Source: Aspidiotus rigidus (lineage: Eukaryota; Arthropoda; Insecta; Hemiptera; Diaspididae). Taken from it: a DNA stretch of 64,000 nt. The first letter of the stretch is position 1. Each line of letters begins with the position of its first letter. Shown one piece after another: positions 12,441 to 22,640 of this stretch. The position numbers and the translations under genes are program-made. The notes beneath the pieces were generated by a model. It did no database searches. It saw nothing but the letters and a program-made list of their open reading frames with translations, and was not told the DNA's origin. The stretch lies in contig JAVHKY010000005.1 of assembly GCA_035079385.1 (NCBI GenBank), positions 62,001 to 126,000 of the forward strand, in the 5' to 3' direction.

Positions 12441-12599
12441 GGTTACTCCAACGTGGAAAGGTGAGGTGTGTGGAAGATAAAATATTAGCCGTTAGCAATT
12501 CTAATTTGAATGGATAACGGCTATACTAATGGCTATCTTTATTTCATTAGCTAGTTAACGGCTGCCTAATTTTGGATGAAAATTGGTCGGCTAAAATTG

Positions 12600-12735
12600 T
12601 GTCAACCTAGAATAAGCCTAGCATATACTAGGAAAAACTGCTACAGAGTATGCGAGGATTATACTAGCTAAGCTGTAACCTAGTAGAGGCCTAGTATAAA
12701 GCGTCGTAGACCTAGTATAAACCTTTTTTTTTGGG
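12600..12735. repeat. CTAGTATA-word repeat
   Basis: CCTAGTATAAA and its relatives (TATACTAG, CTAGTAGAGGC) are repeated several times. The same word appears in the long modules of the ~45-bp motif family (28.5, 34.0, 34.9, 40.4 kb) and at 40.6-40.9 kb. Confidence 0.55.
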
Positions 12736-12930
12736 GGGGGGGTTCCCCAGTGGAAACTTACTTTCTAGGGCAAGTTTATTGATGCGGAAAAGACAATATT
12801 AGAAACTAGCCCTTGCAGGGAGGTCGCTCTCTGCAAGAGGTTTTATCATCTTAGGTGTTATTTACATGTGTGCTTCCATACTCAAGGGTCACCCGCAGAG
12901 ACTTGTCGAGTTGATTTATGCCAGGCGTGT

Positions 12931-13000
12931 CAAACTCATATCATAGTACGGACCGCATTGCAGTCTTCATCTTGCTTGCGGGCCACAGATTAAACCTAAA
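12931..13000. mobile_element. hAT-like terminal fragment
   Basis: The sequence CCAGGCGTGTCAAACTCAT, followed by a block reading GCGGGCCACA, resembles the common hAT terminal pattern (CAGG-GTGTCAAACTC ... GCGGGCCACA). Only one end is visible, so this is a weak call. Confidence 0.4.
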
Positions 13001-13199
13001 GAATATGAAAAATTTCTCATCTTTGATGTATTGTAACTACAAGCTTTCCTGCTACCAAAAAGTTAAGATAAACAGCTGCGAATTATAATATTGTGTTCTT
13101 GTATAAAAATTTTAGAAATTCACCTCATAATGGAGGAAAATATTGATAAGACGAAAAAAAGGTTCATTCCGCTTTGGAAGATTCTTTACAGCGTTTTGG

Positions 13200-13833
13200 T
13201 GTAAGAAATGTTGACGTAATACGCGCGGTACCATGTAATGGTAGAGAGTGCTTTTTGGAGCTCTTCACTTCTGGATGTTAGGGCAACTGCTTGAATCCCA
13301 TTGACCTGGAATTTATGGATTACAAATTTCTAGATTCAGGAGAGGAAGATGTCATATAGTCTTTCGTACCCTACCTATTATTTTTATAACGTAATTGTAC
13401 AGTTCAATGTTGCTATCAATTATTCACGAAACCAGTCTTTATTACATTCTTATGGTACGGTAATAAATTACTTATTTACTCATGCAGGAGGGAACAACAT
13501 TTTCTCAACATTTTCTCGGCGGTGAATTTTTCATAAATGTCTTCGAGGAGTCAGTTCATGTTTCTTCACACAGCGTAAATAAACGAGACTGGTCGCCAGG
13601 CTCCTCAGTATACGGGTCTCTTGCGTTTTTTTTTTCTTTTTCTCTCTCTCCCTCTCTTCATTTCCCTGTCTTTTAAGTCATGAGAATTCATTTTCTTCTT
13701 TTATTGAAAAACTGAAAACAAAACCAAACTGATACTGTTGAATATTTTTTTTCAACATCCAGAAGTGAAGAGCTCCAAAAAGCACTCTCTACCATTACGT
13801 GGTACCGCGCGTATTACGTAAACATTTCTTGCA
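13200..13833. repeat. 80-bp inverted repeat, possible non-autonomous element
   Basis: Left arm 13200-13279 and right arm 13754-13833 are inverse copies with few differences. They contain ACGTAATACGCGCGGTACC and GAGAGTGCTTTTTGGAGC. The 474-bp spacer has no recognised gene. Flanks show no obvious target duplication, so it could be a MITE-like element or a local inverted duplication. Confidence 0.7.
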
Positions 13834-14930
13834 CGCGGTCCTCCGCGAAACAGTGCATGAACACACCGAAAATACAACGTCGCGCGTTGACACTCCAGTA
13901 CGGGGTGCAACGCGAAACGGTACACAAGTGTATACCCTCCGCTTTCGTCGATTTCTGCGCGCATTATTTCCGTTATAGTGCGCGAATTAAAAATTGTCAA
14001 GAGTACACCCCTAGAAAATTTCACGTAGATCATTTTTGTACTGAGGTATTTTTTTCGTAGGATGTACGGTTCACGAGATAAATTGAAAAAAACGTGTTTT
14101 TCGGCGTTTCCACGCTTCTTTATTAAAATAGCTGTTTTGCGGGAGTCATTTTGAGGGCGTGTTTACTCGATTTTCTTTGGGTTAATCAAAAAATGACAAA
14201 TTTGGTGAGGATTATTTTTGTACTGAGGTATTTTCCTTGTAGAATGCGTGATTCGCGAGAAAAATTGAAAAACCCGATTTCCGTCAGACGTTCGGCCTCC
14301 TGGGGGAAAAAGCACCACACTTTCAGGTGGTGAACTCTCTGGAGTTCTTGTGGAGACTATTTCCGACAAATATGCGCAAAAAAATCTTTGCTGGAGGTTA
14401 GTGCCAGGTTTGTCATTTCTAATGTCTAATTTGACTGGACTATCTAGGCTTTTACTAGGTCAAGCGCTTGTGAGATATTACTTCACATTTGCCTCTACTT
14501 TCATTGAACTACACACCTTTTGTGACGCTTCTAAGAAAACCTATGAAGCAGTTATCTACATTTGTAGGAAAAAGATATTTTGAGCTATTTTAGTGGGGTG
14601 AAAGTATGATATGATATATTTTGGGCTATCACTTTTCGTGGGGCTCATTCGCTCCACTCGTCCACCCCCTTTCTTGGTGTCGTATAAGTCAGGTATAAGA
14701 AATATTTTGAGATATCAGCTTTTGTGGGGCTGTACTCGCAAATTTCTGAATCACCCGCGGAGTATACATTTGCACGTGTCCGTTCAATCTTGGAGCAAGG
14801 GGAGGTGTTCTCGTGAATTTTTAAATTAGGGGTATGGAGAGACAAAGGACCGTACGTATTCTTGCTGTAATCGTATACGGTACGTCCTTTCTGCGGCTGG
14901 TTCAGATCAACAGAAATTCCCACCGTGTCA
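13834..14930. other. No gene recognised; imperfect direct repeat
   Basis: ATTTTTGTACTGAGGTATTT with downstream similarity (GTAGAATGYGTGATTCRCGAG) occurs at about 14030 and 14211, a direct repeat with a ~181-bp offset. GC content is locally higher than in the flanks. No domain was recognised in any frame. Confidence 0.45.
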
Positions 14931-15780
14931 AAATTTGAAGAAGAAAGCTTGGAATCCATCTAGACCTCCTAGTGTGAAGCGATACCCGAACCCTACCCCC
15001 CACTGGTGATGACTGGCAATGGTGACAAGATGTGCACCTTTTACTCAGGATCTAGATGAGAAACTGCTTTGAAACCGTGGCCACCATTGGCGTAGGTGTG
15101 TACCTTCTACACAGGACTAGATGGGAAGCTACCTACAAGCCACATTGCAATAAAAGACTTGTAAATCTACCCGATCTGTCAGCGCTGGTGAAAGTGTCAC
15201 CTTCTACACAAGACTAGATGAGTCTGCCCGATGAACCGCACCATTTACAGATAGCAGATACTGTGAGGTACTGCGCCCTCCGGGAAAATGGTATTCAGAG
15301 TCATACCAGATGCCCACAATCACAACGCAGAGAGAGTATAAGAATCTTCTACCTCAGCTCTGCTTGCTGTAGTGCCTATCACTAACGCAAGTGTAAATCT
15401 TAGCAGGTTGACCATCTGAGGTGACCCATCTCTTTTTGTTTGCACCAGAGGATGGTCTGTGGGAATCGGCGGCAATGTGTTAGTAGTCACGGCGCTTGAA
15501 GCGGACCAACAGTAGCAGCAGCTGTATCGATGGGTCGTGTCCGGAAGCCCTGCAGCATCCGTGAATTGTTCAGAAGCACACCGCCAAGTGTAGTTTAGTA
15601 CATATAACGTCCTCTGACTTAGCGGCCGGGGGCGCAAGGGAGTACGACCTATACTAAACTTTCTTAAGTGGACTAACGACACCTCCAGGGAAAGTATTGA
15701 GTGGTGCTTCCCATAAATGGCCGTTTGACGGTGGAGACGTTACCCTCGTGCTTCGGCCCAAGTAGGAGAGAAAAAAAAAA
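14931..15780. other. GC-richer unassigned block with repeated ACTAGATG segments
   Basis: The phrase CCTTCTACACARGACTAGATG occurs twice (about 15105 and 15200) and a relative occurs near 15040. The minus strand has an open frame of 120 codons at 15682-15320 with no domain I recognise. Composition and internal repetition suggest the untranslated or N-terminal region of a retroelement, but I cannot prove this. Confidence 0.3.
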
Positions 15781-16071
15781 GTATAGAAGTAGTGGATACA
15801 CTGCGTATAGAAGCAGTATACTGCATGAAGGCTCATGCCTCGATGATCGAAATTTTTCCGAGTTTCAAGGTCACGCGTGGAACGCAATTTCAGGCTCAGA
15901 CCTTTGCACTGAAACGTGTCAAAAAGAACATTTTTTCATTTCGTGAAAAAATATTGAACTATGTCTCTTTGATCGATATGGGCCAAGCTCGCCTCGGCAA
16001 CCCTCCTTATACCCCTAATATAGCGTAGTTTATTCTTCTCTTGTATACTACTTATTTCTTGTCTGATGTCC

Positions 16072-16416
16072 TTAGACATGACGAATTGCTCGTTTTAAGA
16101 AATGAACAAAATAAGTGAATAGATAAATATAAGAACGCAACGATGACTTAAAGCTCCATTTGCTCATCTGAATATCTCTCAACTCGCGAAAGTATGATCT
16201 TCGATGAAACTTCATGAAGCGTAAATTTTGATTGCAAAGCCATGTAAGGTATTTCAACTTGTCAGGCAAAAGTCTTTGTAAATCAATTTCATTTTTTTTG
16301 TCAAAATTTTCGAACAGTTGCCTGCTTTGCGATGACGATTGTACTCTTAGCAAGATACTGAATATAAGTAAATAAAATAATAGGAACCTCCCGTAGCGAG
16401 GATAAGCAGTGCACAT
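16072..16416 (-). CDS. Possible small secreted protein or exon (unassigned)
   Basis: The 114-codon frame begins with a positively charged start followed by a hydrophobic stretch (RFLLFYLLIFSILL) that looks like a signal peptide or membrane anchor. A Lys/Arg/Leu-rich remainder follows. A good splice acceptor (TTACTTATATTCAG) lies inside the frame on the same strand, so the true exon could be shorter. No family is recognised. It may be a chance frame. Confidence 0.2.
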   Translation of the reverse strand: MCTAYPRYGRFLLFYLLIFSILLRVQSSSQSRQLFENFDKKNEIDLQRLLPDKLKYLTWLCNQNLRFMKFHRRSYFRELRDIQMSKWSFKSSLRSYIYLFTYFVHFLKRAIRHV

Positions 16417-17600
16417 CCTGTTGAAAACCTATTAATATTGGAAAGACAATTTTATAGCTCCAGCATCATTTTTAAAAATCACGTTCGAATTTCGAATTGC
16501 TCTACTCGTGTAAGTGTTACAAAACCTTTACGCTTGGCAGTTCCTAAGACATAAAATAATGGAGGACTTTTGAAAAATATATCGTCTGATAAGACACTCA
16601 TTCGTTCCAGTTTTTATTTTTTATTTCTACTTCCTTCTAATATTAGTGACATATTACGGACACAGCATTCTTTTTCTGCAGCGCGTTTTCGAATATCTAC
16701 GCGCCATACAGTTCGCTGTAAAATAATCTCAAATCATAAAATTCGAATAAATTTAATGCTTCGCTGGTCGAAAACTACGCCGGGATTCATATTCACTGTA
16801 CTTGGCGTGTAATATGTAGCACCATGACTAATTCGGTAGAATGCGAGAATAAACAGATGAACAAAATGTTGGCTGACGAATACTATTGATTAAGACGTCT
16901 ATTTGGTGACTTATGCTCTCCGCTCAAAACCCACCATCGACATACGATTTGCATTGTTTTAACGTTAATAAAATATAAACAAAATTATTCTGACTAAATT
17001 CTTGAAGGTCAACAAGAAGACGTGGGTACCAAAAAGATTACGTAGAAATATCGAAGTTTTTTAAACCTGCCTGGGTTAATTACTCATTCTGGAAAAAACG
17101 AAGGAGTGTAATACACAATACTGATTAATATTGCTGCTGAACGTAGAATTTCGACTTAGTGGGTAACAGAGAAGAGTCGGACTATTTCTGAGTAAGAAGT
17201 TTGGATGCAGTAATCTTGTGCATTTTGCAGAGATAACATTTTTTTCAACAGTAAAACAAAGTTTTAGATCGAGGCACTGCGGGCGCGCATATTGTTAGAG
17301 AGGAGGAATCAAGTTTTAAGGAAGAAATAGGGATGATGGTTTATGGTAAACAGCAACAACGGACGCGTCAAAGATTGATTATTATTTTTGTCTGTATTTG
17401 TCAATTGAGCACAAAAAGTCGAAGGAGAAAGAAGATGGCGAGTCACTGTTTGGTAAACACTGTAACAAAGAACACTACGATGGGGGCATACATGTAGAGA
17501 ATCGCACAAAGAGAAGAAAACTTTGAGATTGCAAAGGCCAAGAGGAAGAAAGCCTGCCTCTTGAACAATGTAATCACGTTTGACAGCGAAAAATTATTCG
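16417..17600. other. No gene recognised
   Basis: AT-rich sequence with no domain, no clear inverted repeat and no tRNA-like pattern seen on either strand. Confidence 0.45.
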
Positions 17601-17619
17601 GCCTGGTGATTGGACGAGA

Positions 17620-17921
17620 GAAGAAGTACAGAACCAACCAATGAGATGGCAGAAAATCAGGTAGCCAATAGAAACGCAGTATTTAGGAAATAGATTGAAC
17701 CGATCATTAAGCAGTATGTTCTAGTCAATAAGAACACATGTAATAATTTTCTAAGAATGAACCAATCACAACACAGCATTGTTATATCTAATAAGATCAT
17801 AGTGTTATACTATTAAAAACTCATGTTCAAGGCTTTGTTCTCCAGTTGCAACACAACTGATGATGGGATAATACCCGAAAGTACTCTTGTAAAAGCAACT
17901 AATAAAGTAGATTTGAACATT
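17620..17921 (+). mobile_element. Penelope-type terminal region (pLTR-like) with promoter-like motifs and ribozyme
   Basis: The block has several CCAAT words (about 17636, 17669, 17761), a TATTAAAA box near 17811, and then the hammerhead at 17844-17900 followed by AATAAAG. Hammerheads are known in the terminal repeats of Penelope-like elements, so I read this as an isolated element end in plus orientation. No linked reverse transcriptase is seen: the palindrome at 17922 and other repeats follow directly. The left boundary is approximate. Confidence 0.5.
17844..17900 (+). ncRNA. Hammerhead ribozyme, type I
   Basis: The core CTGATGA lies at 17857-17863 and GAAA at 17877-17880. Stem I has two helices: AGTTGC (17844-17849) with GCAACT (17895-17900), and ACAA (17853-17856) with TTGT (17887-17890), separated by an internal loop AAC/AAAA. 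Stem II is GGG/CCC (17865-17867 with 17874-17876) capped by a 6-nt loop, with an unpaired T64-type base at 17864. Stem III is minimal (A17880-T17885). The cleavage triplet would be CTC with the cut after C17886. The minimal stem III is typical of the retroelement-borne type. All invariant core bases are present. Confidence 0.75.
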
Positions 17922-18057
17922 TGTGACCCCGTCTACAGAAACCCGGCTTAGCGTTGAATATCGATCAGGAGGAAAGGATCTTTTACCAGGGAAGGAAGAT
18001 TCCTTTTCTCCTGATTGTAATTGAACACTAAGCCGGGTTTCTGTAGACGGGGTCACA
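17922..18057. mobile_element. Hairpin element with ~33-bp near-perfect arms
   Basis: The left arm starts TGTGACCCCGTCTACAGAAA and continues ACCCGGCTTAG. The right arm ends with the exact complement at 18057. A 68-bp centre contains AGGAAAAGG-type words (AGGAGGAAAGGATC ... TTCCTTTTCTCCTGA) that are also partly self-complementary. The whole 136-bp unit can fold on itself, like a foldback MITE. Confidence 0.75.
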
Positions 18058-18121
18058 TTTGGAAAACTTTTTCAATAGATAGTCATTGTTATTATTACAA
18101 GTATTATTATTATTGCTATCG

Positions 18122-18199
18122 CCTTTATGTCGCATTAATTTGCAAAACACCGCCCGTCCTCCATGATGGAGTAGGTGCGGGTTGCGTATGCATTTTAAT
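18122..18199 (-). mobile_element. R1-clade element 3' tail, left piece (split by the DIRS insertion)
   Basis: It matches the 3' end of the R1-like element at 22825-22910 (shared CCGCCCGT..TCCAT.ATGGAG and TAGGTGCGGGTTGCGTATGC). The other piece is at 20644-20692. A probable target duplication of ~15 bp flanks the two pieces: TTATTATTGCTATCG before 18122 and TTATTATTGTTATCG after 20692. The copy is therefore a severely 5'-truncated insertion of about 125 bp. Confidence 0.7.
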
Positions 18200-18517
18200 T
18201 GTACAATTGGACGAACTTACCTGGTGAAGTTCAATTGAAATTGTATGAAGGCCTCCTCCAAGCAGAACATAATTGTAGTATCTTACGTTAGTACAGTATA
18301 GCCACACTTAAAAGCCAAAAAAAAATTTTTTGGAAGACAAGTCCTTATCCTTACGCTGCACGAGTCTTCATTCTTTAAAGTAAGCGATTGCTGTGAGGAA
18401 AGGAATTAGGGAGGGGTTTTTTCCAAGATAGCAGAACAGCGGTGGGACTGTTCTGCTTGGAGGAGGCCTTCATACAATTTCAATTGAACTTCACCAGGTG
18501 AGTTCGTCCAATTGTAC
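18200..18517. repeat. 68-bp inverted repeat of the DIRS element (terminus and internal complementary region)
   Basis: 18201-18268 and 18450-18517 are inverse copies over 68 bp with one mismatch (block GTTCAATTGAAATTGTATGA). Directly next to the right arm, 18519-18535 (ATTGTATTTCATGCCTC) is the exact inverse of the opposite element end at 20627-20643. This is the layout of a DIRS internal complementary region, which carries complements of both outer ends and is thought to template circle closure. Confidence 0.8.
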
Positions 18518-18937
18518 AATTGTATTTCATGCCTCCTTCAAGCAGAACATAATTGTAGATGTTCAAAGCCCTCACAGCAATACCCGAATTTTTGAGAGCG
18601 GGAATATAAGTAATGTAGTTTTTGTAGTCGTCATCCATCAGTAATGTCAGGGATGGAGAAAAAAAAAAAAATTTTGAAACCTTCTCCCTGCAATACATAA
18701 CCAAAAATTTTTTAATTACAATTTAACTTGAACAAAAAAAAACAAAAAACAATTCGATTTCTAACTTAGGTTAATTACTTTTACGAGCTCCACTCGATAA
18801 TGGTTTCTACTTATTCATGTTTCAGGACTGCCCGTGCAAAATGCACTCAATTTTTAATTATAATATTTTTCTAACTAAACAAACAATTATTTAACATAGG
18901 TAGTTTTATTCTTTTAAGAGCTCCGATAGGTCGGTTA

Positions 18938-19858
18938 TTACTTATTACCATTCAGGACTGCCAGTGCGAAAGTTGCTGAGTTTTTTGGGACTATCGGACG
19001 GTTATAAAATCTGGTGAAGGTTTGTGAAGAGGAAGTCCATCCTGCAGCTTTCATAATTTCGTCCGAAGATGCTCCCCCTCTTTGAGCGGCCGAAGTAGAC
19101 GCATACCGCGTACTGTGAGATTTGAATTGCTCATCTACTCCACTTGCTTTTAAAATCTCTTTTACCCACCTGCTTAATGTTTGGGTAGATACCGGGCGTG
19201 CTGGAGCTGTGGTCGTTATGAACAGGTCCTTAATGGAATCGCGTACAGGTTGGGTGATCTCTAGATAGTGGTTTAATGTGTAGGCGGCACAAACTTGTGG
19301 GTCGCTAAAAAAAGGTAGGGTAAGTACGGGTTGTGGTCTTCCTTTTCTCGACGTTTTTATTTGGTCTTTGATAATTATTGCTACTTCCTTCGGCGACTTA
19401 TGAATGTTATCGACTTTAATGAATCTGAGTGTCTGGAGTCGTTGCCCCGTGACCAATGCCAATAGGATGATGAGTTTTTTAGACACTGAGGCTCTTGACA
19501 ATGAACCTGTTGGTGGTTGAGTACGAAGATAGTCAAGAACGCACTGGGGATCCCAAGTGGTAATATATTTGGGCGTAGCTGGTCGAAGGTTTGGGATGCC
19601 TTTAAAAAATCTAATCATAGTAGGATTATCTTGACAGGAGGAACCAGTTATTAACGAAATGGCAGATCTGGCGCAATTGATCAAGCTATAAGACAGGCCT
19701 GCGGAAAATTCCAGTTGCAGGAATTCTAAAATTTGCGAGATGGAAGGAGCGTAACAGTCTATCGAGTTAATATTGCAATAGAGCCACCACTTTCCCAATG
19801 TTGTCGAGTAAGTTGTCATCGTTGACTTTCGGATCGATGCCAGTAGAACTTCGACCAC
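18938..19858 (-). CDS. DIRS tyrosine recombinase
   Basis: This 306-residue frame is apparently intact. The catalytic pattern of tyrosine recombinases is visible: Arg in TGQRLQTLRF (about residue 140), the H-x-x-R pair in SHSTRYASTSAA (about residue 248), the AAGWTSSSQTFTRFY block with the nucleophilic Tyr (about residue 285), and NRPIV after it. It replaces the DDE integrase in DIRS elements and would integrate a circular cDNA in the nucleus. The reading frame starts 20 nt after the stop of the RNase H frame and in another phase. The start codon MVEVLLASIRKSTMTTY is the first good ATG. The intact frame implies recent activity or mobilisation in trans. Confidence 0.9.
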   Translation of the reverse strand: MVEVLLASIRKSTMTTYSTTLGKWWLYCNINSIDCYAPSISQILEFLQLEFSAGLSYSLINCARSAISLITGSSCQDNPTMIRFFKGIPNLRPATPKYITTWDPQCVLDYLRTQPPTGSLSRASVSKKLIILLALVTGQRLQTLRFIKVDNIHKSPKEVAIIIKDQIKTSRKGRPQPVLTLPFFSDPQVCAAYTLNHYLEITQPVRDSIKDLFITTTAPARPVSTQTLSRWVKEILKASGVDEQFKSHSTRYASTSAAQRGGASSDEIMKAAGWTSSSQTFTRFYNRPIVPKNSATFALAVLNGNK

Positions 19859-19878
19859 AGGCGGCGAAAATTTTTGTC

Positions 19879-20571
19879 TTAATAGCCCCTGCCTGACACA
19901 ATTCCGGCCACCAGGGAAAGTTGGTCGGCAAGCGGGTGAGGATTCCTGTCGGCAGACAAAAGCAAGTTTTTAGAGGGTGACAAGAGAACTGGCTCCGAAA
20001 TAAGAAGTTCTTGAAAGAGTGGAAACCAAGGTTGGCCGGGCCAATTTGGTACAACTAAGATTCCCGTTGCTTTCTCGCGTAGAATTTTTTGTAAGATCCT
20101 CAGGATCAATGAAAAGGGAGGGAAGGCGTAAAACTTTTCAAACGTCCAAGGGACAGTAAAAGCGTCCAGTACTTCTGCATCCGGATCATCTTTCCAGGGG
20201 AAGTACCTATCGCACTTGCAGTTTTTTCTTGAAGCGAATAAGTCGACCTTTGGTTGACCTAACCGCGAAGTAATTTTTAAATAGGCCGACTGGGACAATT
20301 CGTATTCAATCTCGGTCTCTATTCTTCTTGATTCTGCGTCCGCCTTGCCATTGTCAGCTGACCGAACGTAGGACGCAAACACAGTTAGGGTAGAAAGTTC
20401 GCAATATTTCCAAATTTTTAAGACAATCGTGCTCAACCGAGGAAATTTGATACCGCCCATACGATTGATGTACGTGATGGCGGTTGTATTGTCGACTCTT
20501 AGTAGAATGCTTTTGTTGGATAAGTTTCGCGTGAAGCACTTAAGCGCAAAAAGGGCCGCCCAGAGTTCCAA
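19879..20571 (-). CDS. DIRS RNase H and DNA methylase-like domain (5'-truncated polyprotein)
   Basis: The frame is open from the element edge (20643), and the first ATG is at 20571. The RNase H part shows LHINELELWAALFALKCF, LLRVDNTTAITYINRMGG and SADNGKADAESRR. The following region has KVDLFASRKNCKCDRYFPW, AFTVPW..EKFYAFPPFSLI and LVVPNWPGQPWFPLFQEL, the block found after RNase H in DIRS elements and often called a Dam-like methylase. The RT that should precede it is absent. The start ATG lies inside the RNase H domain, so it is a polyprotein remnant and not a free-standing gene. Confidence 0.85.
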   Translation of the reverse strand: MELWAALFALKCFTRNLSNKSILLRVDNTTAITYINRMGGIKFPRLSTIVLKIWKYCELSTLTVFASYVRSADNGKADAESRRIETEIEYELSQSAYLKITSRLGQPKVDLFASRKNCKCDRYFPWKDDPDAEVLDAFTVPWTFEKFYAFPPFSLILRILQKILREKATGILVVPNWPGQPWFPLFQELLISEPVLLSPSKNLLLSADRNPHPLADQLSLVAGIVSGRGY

Positions 20572-20643
20572 TTCGTTTATGTGGAGCCTTTGCTCAGCGA
20601 GTGTCCAGGATCCTCGGGCGGTAAGAGAGGCATGAAATACAAT

Positions 20644-20692
20644 TTTGTTTCCTCCAACACCGGAATCGACTCTTTCGGGTATTACCTCAGTG
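20644..20692 (-). mobile_element. R1-clade element 3' tail, right piece
   Basis: TTTCCTCCAACACCGGAATC followed by GACTCTTTCGGGTATTACC matches 22908-22955 of the R1-like copy. The similarity stops at 20692, the 5' truncation point, where the probable target duplication begins. Confidence 0.7.
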
Positions 20693-21899
20693 AGTTATTA
20701 TTGTTATCGGTGTTTTATCGTACCTCCCGTGCACCCAAATACTAATGATAAAATGAATAAATAAAAATGTTAACGTCAACGAATATCGCTCCGTACCCTT
20801 TTGTAATTTTATCATCTTCGAAATGCCACACTTGGGATTCTTAATCAGGCGTGTTATTATTTTAAAAGAAACAAGACGACCATCTGCTTCAACGCCGACG
20901 AACGTGAAATGTTTGGTTACTCGATTATGTACGCGAAATACGAGAGAGGTATACATGTTTGTACCTAATATTTGACGCTATGTATTTAAAGTAACGCTAC
21001 ATTTCTTTTCTGTACCACCGCCGAGGAAACGTTCGCCGGATCAAGAGATGACAGTAAAGATTGTTTCTAACTTCATCCCCATCACTGAAGAACCTACGGA
21101 AAGAAAGACATGAAGAATAAGACACATTGTATAATCAATTATAAGTCATCTAATCACCATAACGAAAATAAAAACCGGGGGTCCGCGCGACCGGGGACTA
21201 AATAGGTACTCTGTGATTTTCTTCTTTCTTTCTCTGATTACATGACGAAATTGTGCAGGATCGCAAAGATTGTGTGAGCCGAGACCTCATGTTTTTTTCC
21301 TCTTTCGTCGCGATATTTACGAGTACATACTTTCTGTTCTCGTCTGGTTGGCCGTTTTATTTATCGTTTCTATCGTTTCGCTCTCAATAAATGTCACATA
21401 CACATACAATCTCTGTGTACAGGTTTTGTATACATCATAACCCGCAATTGTGAACAATATCTGGGAGGTATCATCATGAAACGGTTCTCTTCGGTGTGAC
21501 ATATTTTAACTGCCGATGTCGTAAAAAAGAATTTAGACTAATATTGGGAAAAATTAGTTTGCCAGTGACAACTCATAAAGCTTATTACCCACTGATATGT
21601 CATCTGTAACACAAAACTGTCCCGTGCACATCTTACGGGAATGTTTTGGGATGAGCAAAATATTGCTCATTGTAGCGCTTTAGTCGAAAAACATCTCTTG
21701 CAGGAATTCTCTACTAAAAGACTTTAGTTCACTGCTTTCTCGAGTTGGGTACATATTTTTTCCTCCATAGTTTATTTAAATCGTTGTATTTGTCCTGTTT
21801 TTAACCCTTCTTCCCTTCCTGTCCCCCATTGACGTTTTTTTTGAGATCGGAAGTGGGGTTAACGAAAATTTTGACCGCCGAGCTATCCAGAAATGGGGA
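20693..21899. other. No gene recognised
   Basis: A minus-strand frame at 20956-20687 contains a protein-like stretch (HFTFVGVEADGRLVSFK) that I cannot assign. The rest is AT-rich with no repeat boundaries seen. Confidence 0.35.
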
Positions 21900-22200
21900 A
21901 TTGAGAGATTTAGACTTTCAAACAGTATGTGATAGGAGGGGCACTTGGAAAAAAGGGACGGCTTCCTTAACGATCTTTATCGAGAAATTCACAAAATCTG
22001 TCCTATATTTTAGGAGACGAATTTGGTTTTGATATTGAGAAATTAATTTAGAATTGGAATTCCAAAAAGTCTATTTTTTTCAAGTCCTCTTCCTGTCATA
22101 CATAGCTCGATATTTGAAATTTTGTCAAGTCCAATCCTTTGACGATTGAAAATTTTTCAGGTCCTCTCTTTTGTCGAGGGAGGGATAATTTAAAGAGTTA
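21900..22200. repeat. Diverged member of the ~45-bp motif family
   Basis: GTGATAGGAGGGGCACTTGG followed by ACGGCTTCCTTAACG (21929-21975), and in the opposite sense TCAAGTCCTCTTCCTGTCAT with CATAGCTCGA (22079-22111), match the motif arrays at 27.8, 33-35 and 39-40 kb. Confidence 0.65.
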
Positions 22201-22640
22201 ACTCGAGTTACAAACACCGGGCGCTGTCTGTTCAAAATCTGTCATCTAGCAAGACTAGGATGCAACTAAGCCAACAACAAGAATACTCATATTTAGAGAA
22301 ATCAGGAGTGAACTGGTATCCATAAGTTTAGGATTATTTACAGGAAAAATACTGCGATTGATATTGCTGTCCACGGCTTGTAATTTTGTCCTATTACTCA
22401 CAAGATTGCTGGGTTTAATAGCTTGATCTACCGTCTGACCCACATCTCGTTGATACAGTCCAATTTCCACAAGGAATTGATAATTATAAAACACTTGGCC
22501 AAAGTGAATGAGATCAATTTGGACATCGATCACATACTACTCGCAGGAAAATCACGGGAAAATGTTACAATTCTACCATGTCCCTCCCTCGCAATTGAAC
22601 CGTGACAGTAGGAAGCGCTTCGTCAAGTTAAAAGTCCTTG
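22201..22640. other. Unassigned; protein-like minus-strand frame
   Basis: The 92-codon frame at 22533-22255 (with YQRDVGQTVDQAIKPSNL and a hydrophobic C-terminal stretch ISLNMSILVVGLV) looks protein-like. It ends in a membrane-type segment. It could be a retroelement fragment. I do not recognise the family. Confidence 0.25.

Larger units (their letters stand above)
18200..20643 (-). mobile_element. DIRS-like (tyrosine-recombinase) retrotransposon, 5'-deleted copy
   Basis: On the minus strand the order is RNase H/methylase-like frame (20571-19879), tyrosine recombinase (19858-18938), a 3' region, an internal complementary region and the terminus. Gag and reverse transcriptase are missing, and coding sequence begins directly at the right boundary with the RNase H domain. 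The element splits an R1 tail (18122-18199 and 20644-20692), which fixes both boundaries to within about 3 bp. Part of the recombinase 3' end is duplicated at about 18783-18855 (shared AGGACTGCC.GTGC). Confidence 0.88.

Noticed and set aside
12720..12745. T9 followed by G9, considered as a sequencing or joining artefact.
   Set aside because: Homopolymers are common throughout the window and nothing else marks a join there; it cannot be decided from the sequence.
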